Assembly: GCA_032718565.1 (NCBI GenBank)
Contig: JAVGVS010000760.1
Span: 1 to 64,000, forward strand
From: Distichodus sexfasciatus
Lineage: Eukaryota > Chordata > Actinopteri > Characiformes > Distichodontidae
DNA length: 64,000 nt
Direction: 5' to 3'
The translations under genes and the position numbers were made by a program. The notes beneath the pieces are model-generated. The model made no database searches, was not told the origin of the DNA, and saw only the letters and a program-made list of their open reading frames with translations. This document shows positions 47,101-59,100 of this stretch, in pieces (the first letter of the stretch is position 1; every line of letters starts with the position of its first letter).

Positions 47101-50100
47101 CCTACCTCTGCACAACACAACCGATGGTCTCAAACACATTAAGAAGACAAGAAATTCCACCAATTAACTCTTAACAAACTCACCTGTCAATTAAAAACCA
47201 TTCCAGGACAAATCCTCATGAATCTTATTGAAAGAATGCCTAGTGTGTGCAAAGCTGTCATCAAAGCGAGAGGTGGCTACTTTCTAGAATCTAAAATATA
47301 TTCTGGTTTGTTTAACACTTTTTTGTTTACTGCATAATTCCATGTGTTCTTTCATCATTCCATTTATGTCAATATTATAATGTAGAAAATAATAAAAACC
47401 ATTGAATGAGAGGATTTGTCCAAACTTTTGTCTGGTAGTGTATATGTAACTAAACAAACATACGAACCCTCAGAGTGTCTTCATCCAGGTCCTTAACCTC
47501 CTGGATCATTCGCTGGATCTCTTGTTGAGGCAAAGCTGAGATGACAGACTGGGCACAAACAGCAGACGGAGTGGACAGAGGGTGGTCTCCTCCTCCAGCT
47601 TTCTCTTCTCCTCTCTCAATCGTTCGCTCTCTCAATTCGGCCAAGCTAACAGGGACATGAAAGAAAGAAATTTAGCTAAAGGTTTGATGTGAGAGCAAGC
47701 AATACGACTGGTGCATCTCAAAAATGTAGAAGATCATGAAAAATATCATGAAAAGGTCACTTTTTCACTATTTAATAAAAAAAGTCAACTGTCTTATATG
47801 CAATATTTATTACATGTTAAAGTGAAATATTTTAAGTCTTTTTTGGTGTAATGTTGACAGTTACGGCTCATACGGCTCATAAATCCAGTATCTCAAATCA
47901 TTATAATATATATTTTCAATCATTATCATCAACATTAAATGTTAAAAAGGTGTAAAATATGTCATGTAATATAATAAATATTGTATATATGAAAATTTAG
48001 CCTTTAAAACTAAACAATCAAAACAAATGCCTTTATTCCACAAGAAACATAACAGCACAGTCGTAGTGCCCCTTGTGGCCAAAATAGGGAATGACAGCCA
48101 TCATATATTTTTATACTTTATCTAGCGATCAATTGTGATTCATTTCTGTAATTAACATAATTTATTCAATCGATTCCCAGCACTCCTAGTGAATATTATC
48201 GCGGCTATTAACGCAAATTCAGCCAATCCCTGCGAATTCATTGCTAGCGTGCACTTTTGACCAATTTTCGCAACTTTTCTGCAATTTTTGACCAGTCATT
48301 GTCGTTTCCCACAAAACGTTGATCCATACGTCACTTCCCTTGTTATGTTTAGAAGACGCAGAAAACCTTTGATAAAAACGCCTCACATTTACCTTCAAAA
48401 AGAACTAAATGATTAATGGTTAATAAAAATAAAAGTGGCTTTGTTCCCTTCATTTAAATTAACTGTTTAAGAATCATTATAAAGGGGGACAAAATCCCTT
48501 CATTTTAATTCAGTGTTAATGAATCATAAACTTGGACAAAATTCGACATTTTTCCGCAACTTTGACTTTCTCCTGCAACTTTATTGTAACAAAACGCCTA
48601 AAAACACCAACTTTCATCACAATTTTATAGAACAGCTCCCGCAAAATCAGTCATTTTAGGCCACAACAATCTCAAAAAGACCGCGAAATCCTGGAGAGAC
48701 TAACATCTGCTGCCAAAACGTCTTGTGCTCAAACAAAAACTCCTTGTACTTACACAAAATTTTCATTCTTTATTTGTTACATGCATAATTATACGTATAT
48801 TACAATATGCAGTGAAATGTATTCTTTAAGTTTTAAATCTTTTATTAAGTAAAATATTATCAACATCCAATTTTCCCCAAAATTCAAAATTTAAATAAAA
48901 AAAATCTTAAACAAAACCTTAGCTGCTCCAACATAAACCCCTTTAACATGAAACGTTGTGCAGGTTAACGTTAAACTAATTTTGCTTACGTTTCAAAGCA
49001 TTCTTGTAAAGGCTTCATTTAGATCTCATCTGCTCAGGTCTTGCTTTAGAACAGCGCGAGTGTAATTAGTAAATGCTTGCGCGAGGTTATCTTTCAGCAG
49101 AACAGGAACTGGAGATAAACGCATGTGTTGTGTCGTTCGAAACCAGACGAGCTGCGTTTCCTCTTCTGGTCTCACATCAAAGTGGCGTATGCTTTCATCC
49201 TGCATCTTACACACAGGATCAAAGACTACACAGACTTTCTCCTCTAAAGGGTCGTTCGGTGAATGCGTTCCTGATGTAGGAAGTTGCCAAGTAGGAATAA
49301 TTCATTACAGTGCTTAGAGTAAAATGTTCAGGTGTTTACTTGAATATTTAAAACACTGAAAACATCTCATGCTCATGTAAAAGCAAACCTTGTTTATGGG
49401 AAAAATATTGTGTATTCCTGCAAAACATAGTGTTCTTACATGAAAATATCTCACTGTCACGCAAGAACATCTTGCGTTTAGAGCTGCAACAACATCGATT
49501 AAATCGATTAAAAACGATTATTAAAATAGTTGTCAACTAATTTATTAATCGATTAGTTGGGTCTACGTTATTATACACATAAGTACAGCGGCTAACCCCT
49601 AATGTGGGGGCAGTAAGCTAACCAAAGCCACAGTGGCAGTAAGGCAGCATTAAGCTGGACGCCAACTGTCATAAAGGAAGAGTAAGAAGGAGACGAGAAC
49701 CAGAGCCGTGTCTGACCGTCAAAAAACTCAAGTAATTGCGTAAAAACGCATGAATGTTTTTTTTTGTGATGTAAACACGTGAGCTGTTTGTTAGCGCACG
49801 ACTCTCTCAGGGAAGTCCTTCACTAAAGCGTTCCAGTTCAGTCAAATCTTCCCATTTATTCCAGACAAAACTCAATTTAGCAGATAATTAACAACAACCA
49901 GCGTTCTACACACAATACAGACATTTACTTGATATTTATTCCGACGCGTGTCCACCGCGTTATAGTGACGCAACTCACATGTGGAACGCCATCTTGCACA
50001 AAAATGTAGTTCTCTCCCAGAAAAAAATGAGTCAAAAATTAGTTACAGGCTAAAATGAGTCCAAATTGGCTAAAAGGCCAAAACTTCAATATTTCTTCAT

Positions 50101-53100
50101 TTTCAATTAATCAGAAAATATTTTCTTTTCCATTTTATAATGTTAGAGTGTAAAAAGTAAATCTTGAAAAATAAAAACAGGCAGTTTGGTTCATTAAAAA
50201 ATGCTGGAAATGAAAGTGTTTTTTTCTTTTTACCTGATTAATAATCGATTAATCGAAAAAATAATTGCCAGATTCATCGATTAACAAAATAATCGTTATT
50301 TGCAGCCCTACTTCTGTTCATACGAAAAGTCATCATGTGTACAAAAAAAGATTTTCTAAAAACATGCTCACACAAAAAACATCTAGTGCTCGTGCAAAAA
50401 CGTCTTGTGCTCATACGAAAACTCCTCATACAAAAGCGTTTTCGTGCTCTGCTCTAAACATAATATGTATGGCTGTAATTTGGCATGAGAGAGATTTGTA
50501 ACTACTTGAATGAAGTTAACTTTTGGCTAAAAAAAAATTACTTAAAAGTTAAAAACAAAAGATAAACACACAAAAACAACTTGTGCTCAAGTGAATAAGT
50601 CTTGAAAAAGGGGGAAAAAGAAGAAAAAAAAGGAAAAGGGCAAAAAAGGGAAAAAAGAAAAAAAGGGAAAAAGAAGAAAGAGAATAAATCTTGGGCGCTT
50701 CACTATGTTTCTTTAGGTATTTTAATGTGCATTCTTTCTATAGTAACATTTACAGTACAAACCCTGTCAGTGAACTGTGCAAAAAAGTATTAATCGTTAA
50801 TTAATTGTAATCAAGGTGAAATGTTTAATTAATCGTGATATTGCCCAGCATTACTTTTGCATGAGTATAGCGTATGTGTACTTTTACCACCTCTGCTTTT
50901 TACCTCTCTGTCCTACTGTATATGTGACTCTCCACGGCAAAACCAGTCGCTTGTCGCAAATTTTCAAAATTGAGTTATTGTGTTTTCATGAAAGGGCATA
51001 AATCAAGCTTCAAAACGATACCTATATGGAATGAATGGGACGACATATGACTGAGATATCAACATTCAAAGGAGTCGGGTTTCTCCTGTCACGCCAAGTG
51101 AGAAACGGAGAAATCTGCCTTTGAAGTTGACTACCGCCGTAGCACTCACAGACGCTTGGTGCAGTCGCGGCTACGTTTGTATTTACGCTAGCCTACGCTG
51201 CATTCACAGCCACACGGATAGCCTACCTGCGTTAGGTTAACTGAACTCGGGAGACGGAGATGGATTCCGGAGAAATATCTTCACGCTAGTCAACCAGTGG
51301 ATTTACCGTAAACATTGAAGTAGAGCGGTCAAAACAGAAACTTTTAACATTCTGCTGGAATTTAATTCCTCAGCTCAAGAAAGTCACGTTTTTAGGATGG
51401 AAAAGGTAAGTTTTTCAGCGAAATTTATTCACAACAGTACAGTATAGACCTTCCACTGTTTCAAAACACTAAAAACAAAAAATCCAACATTTTACCCCAC
51501 GCAACATAAACGCTCATTTTTCTCGGAAACCTCCGTTGAGACAAGCGACTGGTTTTGCCATGGAGGGTCACATATAATCAAGAAAACAATCCTATTGGTC
51601 TCTTTCAAATGTATTGTTACCACACAATTTTTCACAAATGAATGTAAAACGTACCTCACAGAGAAGCCCTTCTCGTTCCCGTCGGTTGCTGCAGAGGGAG
51701 GAGGATCTTCCGCATCCGTGGGGTTGGAGTGAGATCCAGATGAAGGGTTACCCAGAGGAAGGGACTGCATGGAACGCATCAGGGCGTGGGACACCTGGTT
51801 GCTGAAGGACAGGATGATATTGAGGCTCTCCCCATCCAGACCCAAATTCTGGTTTGGGGCGTCGGTAGCAGGAGAGGCGTTCAACGGCAAACTTCGGGTC
51901 CTCAAACTTGCCGAGTGACCGCTTTGGAGCTCGGACGGAGCAGATGTTTGGGAATCTTTCGAGCTGCTCGACCTTCTGGGGAAGTGACTGGAAGACGGCG
52001 ACTCGTTCGGAGGGTCGCTTTCCCCTTTGTCCTCAGCAACGCTTGGAATCTCTTCCGGACGACTTGAGGTGTCTTCAGAGGTGTTTTCGACCTCAGTTGA
52101 TTCGCGGGTTTTTGGGATAGCTTCCGCCGGTTCAGGGGTTGCTTTACGGTCGTCCTCGGAAGGCTGTTCAGTGGTGGTTTCTTTGTCGGATTCTGTATTG
52201 GCTGGTGAAGAAGAAGGAGCGTCAACCTCTTGAGCATCTGACACGGCAGTTCCAAATCTCCTGGTGACGGTCACTTCCGAAGGTTGGGTTTTCTCAACGC
52301 TTGCTTGAGTTTTTTCCACTGGTGGGATCGACGAGGACGAAGGAAGTCTTCTGCCGGTTTTTTCTGCTCCGTCGTTGTTGGAAAAGGTCTCAAAGGAGCT
52401 GATCTTTTGCCGGATCGATAGATTTGCTGACTGAGTGCCTCTCAGACTAACTCCAAAGGAACGTCCGGCTTCGTGGCTCCGACGATCTGGGTTTTTAAAA
52501 GCTTCAGCTGGCGACTTCCCCGATTTTAAGCTCCGGAGGCTTTGGCGAATCCAGGCCGGCTTTGCGGCCACCGGGGGCCCCTGTTTAACGCCAGAAGCTT
52601 CCTCCGGTTTTGGGTTTGAAGCAGTATCGGTGGGTTCAGATTCCGTACCGTTAATCTCGGTATTCCCGTTGTGGTCGCTCATGATTTTAGGAAGGTTGCC
52701 GTGCTTGTTCGGGGAGTCACCTAGTTTTATCCAGGGGTCAATCTGCTGATTGGGGGTCAGTTCTACGCGACCCTGACGACTTAGGCCGGCTCTCTTTGCT
52801 GAAGTGTGCACAACAGGGTTGGGAGTCTCCAAGTCTGAAACACAGTAGCTCGGTCAGCAACTACTCAAGAAATTACTGCACAAACCTCAGAGGACTGCGT
52901 CTAGCAGAAATCTACTTGTGCACCTTAAAAAAATGTAAACATTGTGGAAAAGGTCAAATGCTTTTCATGATTAGATTCAAAGGCGTAACCTCCCATGTAT
53001 CATTTCAAGCCTTTTTAAAATGTTGATGATTATGGCTGACAGTTCCTAAAATCCAGGGCTGGAATGCATAAAACTTCTTAAGAATCATCCTATATTTTGA

Positions 53101-56100
53101 CTTAAGAGTTAAAATATTTTTTAGCTAAAAATAGGACCAAAGAGCGTTGTGTAAAGATGCTAAAGTCTAGTCCACACGGACGTCTGAAGGTGTTTTTCTG
53201 GCGTTCGTGGTGTCAGATGTGGGCGGACTAAACGTCCACCGTTTTCCTGCTCATTGCAGTGAATCAGAGCGTCCACATGCACGTTTGTGATTTGCGTTCG
53301 GTTGGCTGCGCGTTTGGATGGTGTAAAATGAACGCTGCATGCAACATTATCCTTGCGCAAATTTCTGCCGAAATCCAGACGAACGCAAAGAAAACGTCAC
53401 TATTGTGTTCACCTGGCATTCGATTGACGTCCTGGAGGACCAAATATATCCCATGATACTTTAATATTCCTGTTATGCGCTTCAGTGGGTGATGTAAAAC
53501 CAACTGTGCAGCATAAAGACTGTCCTGCATGTGGCACAAGACTTGGCTTTTGTCATGACCCCCCTGGACTCTGGCCACGCCTGCCCACTGGACTTTGGTT
53601 ATGCGGCCAGCAGATGCCACCATTTTGCTTTGTTTGGTGTTTTGAGTTTAGTCCTGTGCTCCCTGTCTGTCAAAGTCCTTGTCCCACCTTCCTATTGTGT
53701 CTGACTGGTTGATCACGGTGTATTAGTCTCCGCACCTGGCTCTTGTTTATTTCAGTCCAGGCTCCTGTTTCTATTGGTTCTCCCTTCATTGTTTAATTCT
53801 GATTATTTTCTGTGTTATTTTCTGAGTGGTTTTCCCTCGCCTAATTTTCCTGCTCATTGTTTCCATCCCCTTTACAAGCTCAGCTTTCCCAGTGTCTCTT
53901 GTCGGTCCACCCTCACACTACCCTCCATGTATTTTCTGAAAAGTTACCACGAAGAGTTTTGTTTGTGGCCCTCATGCCGGTTTTTGTTTAAGTTTTGAAC
54001 GCTGGAAATAAATATAGCTTGCACTTGACCTCGCCTCATGTCATGCCAACTCTACTTGTGACAACTTTATTTATTACTCATAACTTTTTTTAATTTTTAA
54101 AACAGAGACAAGATAAACTCCCATTCCATGTTACGTCATTACGCCAAACCAACTGTGCAGCACGGAGACTAACTACTAACTTTTTTTTCCTCTTTTATAT
54201 TTGTGTATATATATAAAATATTTTTTTACTTTTATATGTCAGCTCACAGGTAAACACTTTGGACAGTCTGATTACTGCCCCCACAGGTAAACACACGAAA
54301 TTACAAACTGGGCTGTAGGTTGGTGTTAAACAGCGTCAAATGAATGCCAATGTAACGCCTCACTGAAGTCAATCGAGTGCAGCTACAAAACACAATAAAA
54401 ACACGTAGGGCGTTCAGAGTGCGTTCATTAATCCAAGATTCGAATGTCCCTTGTGGATAGGGCCTTAAAGTTGTCTGAAGACACACCTCTTCAAAGAGTA
54501 TCTAGGCGATTAATTTACCGCTTATATTTACTGTATACGTTGTTTTTCCCTCAAAAAATCACTAACGTTTGTTTGTCTGAGACTTTTTTTGTTAAAGCAT
54601 ATCATTTAGTCGGTGGAAACTTAAAATGACAGTTTGGAATCATGTTTTGTTCTAGTGTCTTTCAAAACTTTTAAACTGAACTTGTGTAAACACAATAAAA
54701 AAATAAACATTAAAAAATATGCGTTTATAAAATACCCGCATACATGTAATCAGGCCCTAAAACGGCCCAGAAATCTGGTTTGTCAAATTATTGGAATATA
54801 TCATATGAACTGATATAATCGCACATATCAAAAAGTAGAAACCCCTAAATCAGGAAGCGGGAACGTCGTAACCTCATCCGGAAACTGCAGTTGGTTACTT
54901 CAGTTTTTCTTTTATCTTGTTCTTTATTAGAACACTGGAAGTAGACGTACTGGTGCACCTCAAAGACTTTGAATATTGTTATCCGTTTTCATGATTTCAT
55001 TCAAAAAGTTAAAGCTTAAAATATGTTATAGTCATTACACTTTAAGTAAAATATTTCCTTTTTCCGTTCAACGGTGACGATTATGGCTTGTAAAAAGCAT
55101 AATTCCAAAATCTCAAGTTTTTTGAATATTTCATTTCCAGTTTTAGTAAGTTGTTAGAGGTGTCGGCCAAAATCCTTAACTATAAAACAAAAACGGCTTT
55201 AAATATTTTGATTTACATGCAAAGAATATCACATATATGACGGCTAAACCTTCCAATTTAATAAAAAAATTCATTACTTTCACCATATTACAAATTTTCA
55301 AGATGCATGACTTTTATATTTTATAAGTTTTAAAACGTATACATGTTCATAGACGTAGCATTAACTCATGAATATGAACACCAAATAAAATCTTTTCAGC
55401 TTACCTCGGTTTTGCTTGTGTGTGTATTCCTCCTCCTCCGCAGCAGCAACAACGGGTTCAGTCGGTGTTGCTTTAGTTCCTTCTAAACGCTCGCCCGCTT
55501 CCTATCGTGCAAACAGGAAACGGTTGGTTGATCTTTCTTTGCAAGGTCTTTACAAAGGTGTAGAAACATATCCGCTTGGTGTGGCATTGCGACATGCACC
55601 AAAGATGCAGACACACACACCAAAATATACAAATACACACTCCTCAAGTAACACAGGCCTCATGCTGGGCTGGTGAAACACATTTAGGCACCAAACAGAA
55701 ATAAAATTAAGAACTAATTATAGATTTGGAGCAAATCATTTCTTGTGAATGTTGCATTTTATGCAACTTGGCAATTCACTGGGGTTCTCATGTAACAAAA
55801 CAAAAGAGGCAGTGTTATAATCTCACATACGTTGTTAAACAGCAGCCTCGAGATCTTTCTCAAAGCTTTGTAGATACTGCAGAACAGCTAGAAGCATCAA
55901 GGAAGAAGGAAGACAGAAAGAGAGATTTGTTAGTGGAAGATTTTACTAAAATGGACAGGGGGAAATGACATGTACAAGTGCGGTAGGTTTTAGCACCATG
56001 CATAGTTTCAGTTTTCAGTTTTCTTTATTTGCAAATGATCTGTGTATTTGTCCTTGGACATGATTGTCTTGAATTATATGCAGATTGTTCCTTCCCAGCA

Positions 56101-59100
56101 TGTCAAATAATGCTAGGAAAATATGCGACGTAACATATCATAACCTTTACTGGAAAAGTGTGATCACAATTCATCCAAAGAATGAAAGCTTTATTGCACA
56201 TTTCGCATAGCGTTCATGCTCAACGTGGAAAACAGTAACTGCAGTAAAAGGAAGAAGTCAAACCAATCACATCCTCTCTCACTCCACTGCCTTTTACGGG
56301 CAACTCACACGTTTCGATTTGCAACATCCTCCTCTGTAGTGTGTTATTGTTCCGAAATGGAGAAATGCACCTCATACAAACTGCAGAAACGTTTCTGATC
56401 CATATCTCCTTAAATTAAAAATACGGCCTGGCGACTGAGGAAAGTATTGCAGTTGTTGAGCAAACGTTGGACAAATTTGCACTGTCAATGTGTTGCAATG
56501 CTACAGAACCCTTAAAGAGACCAGTGAGAAAAGAACACGATTTTTACTCTGAGATGTTTCCATTTGCACGAGATGTTTTGCATGCTCAGTGCAATATTTA
56601 GATGCCGTGCAAAACATTTGACGCTCAAGCAAAAATATTTCTTATACAAAAATGCCTAGTGCTCACCTGATATTTTCCTATGTTCACACAAAAACATTGT
56701 TCACATGCAAAAATATTGCATACTTAAGTGGAAAAATCTTGTGCTCATGCTTAAACATAGTGTGCATGCAAAAAACATTGCATGCTCATGCATAAACATA
56801 GTGTGCACACAAAAAACATTGCATGCTCATGCATAAACATAGTGTGCATGCAAAAACATACAATGCTCATGCATAAACATAGTGTGCATAATCAAAATTA
56901 TCTGATGCCCACTTCAAAACATCTTGTGCTCTCATGAAAGCTCTTGCGTGCTTACATGAAAACATTGTGTGCCCATGTGAACACATCATTTTTGTGCCCA
57001 CACCATTTTAAAGTCCATTTAGCAACAACACACTACTACAACTCAAAGTGCGAGTTTCACCTGGCAGCTGCTTTGGCTAGACGTTAGCTCCTCCTCTCTG
57101 ACCGGTGAACCCCGATTGGAACCACTCGAATCCGTGAGCACCTCCTCCCCGGGGACACCCTGTCGCCTGCAGTACCTTCTCGGGAGGGACCGGGGCCTGG
57201 CATTAAAGCCCCTCGACCTCCCGGTGCCCCCCTCTGGCACCCGCTGAACCCCAATGTCACCCTGAGAGCTGTAGGGGACGCGGTATCGGTCATCTGGGTA
57301 CGAGGTCGCCGTCTGTTTGTCAGCAGGCAGAGTCTCAGATTTGGTGGTTAGGGAGACGTCCATGCTGTGCACCCGGGTGACGTGTTCGGGGCGGTGGCAG
57401 CAGCAGGGCGGGGCGCTGGGACTGTTTTGTGCCCGGCGAGGGCTGTAGGTGCCCTCGCTGCAGGAACGGGTCATGGGTTTTTGGGTTCTTCTGCAGGTCA
57501 GGTGGCTCTGGCTTCTGTCCAGGCAGCGTTCACACTTCTGCCTGCTGTGGGAACATGGGTCCAAGCGTCTCACACCTGAGATGAGAGTTTTAATCAGACT
57601 TTAAAACACTGCACTGCTGAAAGTGACCATTTCAGTGCCGGTTCCCAATTTGCCAGCAGTTCCAAACTGGGAATCGGCACCGAAACAGCCAATTTGGCAC
57701 AGGTTTTAGGTTGGGAAATGATCAGTTGGTCAGTGGTTCCAATTGGGAATCTGCACTGAAACAGCCTGTTCTAGCTCCCATTTCTGCAACCACTGCAACG
57801 TTGAACAGAAATGGTGTTGATACAACCATCATATGTTGTTTATGTTGGTCATGTCTAGTACTGTCTAGTCTTTCTTTGCTGGCTTCCTGTGTACCAAACA
57901 CCAGCATTTTTGGACTATTATCTGCTTTTGTCCTACGATTAGGAGTGTTAGTGAGTGTGTGTTGGCGCCTGCCCAGGGTTGGTCCCCGCTTTGCGCCCAT
58001 AAGTTCTGGGGATAGGCTCCGTTCCTCTCAACGTCCCCAGTTGGGATTCAGCAGTTCGGATAATGAACGAATGAAAGTGTGGATTCTGAGTTATGAGTGT
58101 TTCTTACCCTCCATACTCCAATGACTCTTATCTCTCTTCAGTTTGCTGTTCTCTACTGCCTGGGCAATGGCTTCATTCAACTGTTGCTCAGACACCTACA
58201 CACACACACACACATAACATCACAGCACTATTGGTTTTACTTTAAATTAATTTCAGCAAACTTGTACCCGTGCTTTGCTTTTGCAACATTATTAGCATTA
58301 ACGTATATGGTGATATTGGCTTCACAGTGCAGAGGATCGGAAGCAACGTATTTATAGCAAAACCAACATGAAAGGTAAACTAGAAAAGTTAGCCAAAAAC
58401 TGGTGCATAACTGCTTCATATTTGCACCATTTGGGGAAAATGGTGGTGTACCAGTAATGATGTTTGCCCCGTGATCAGAAGGTTGCCGGTTCGAATCTCA
58501 GACCGGTAAAGTTACCACTGAGGAACCCGTGAGCAAGGTACAGTCCCCAAGCACTGCTCCTCGGACACTGCCCTTGTTAGCTGCCCACTGCTCCTTCACA
58601 GAAACTAGAAAAGTCCAAAACTCTTCCTGTATGTTCTCTGCAGCTGCTGGTTACCATCGAGACGCCAGACCTACTTTTGGGTCGGGGTGCCGACTGACGA
58701 TGAGCTGAACCGGGCCCGGACCGCACTGACTCAGAACTGTGTACACATCATTGAGCGTCATGTTGCACACCACCGTGTCGTTAATTTCCATGATCTCATC
58801 ACCACATCTGAAATTCACATGCAGAGGGTGAGAAATGGAGTCATCAAACGTTTAAAAACATCATCTACGTGGTTATTATAAAGTCGTTAAAACTTAAATT
58901 TAGCCATTAAAGCTTCAATTCAACATGCATTGTGTTCATTTTAGCATGCATCGTGCATTATGTACTCAAACATAAACACACATCAGCTGCGTTAGCCGGT
59001 GTCATGGAATAATGGGGTTGCAGTGAAATACATGAAATCTGGAATAAACTGCATTTACAATGCAAATAATTCTTTTTTTATTTTGGACCTTCCCAAATAT

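Noticed and set aside
51902..52255. Alternative frames within the large il16 linker exon
   Set aside because: Overlap the real il16 frame; the sequence is GC-richer so stops are fewer.
56565..56975. Repeat/spacer appearance suggesting a CRISPR array
   Set aside because: Units are head-to-tail and degenerate without distinct spacers, in a eukaryotic intron; it is a minisatellite.
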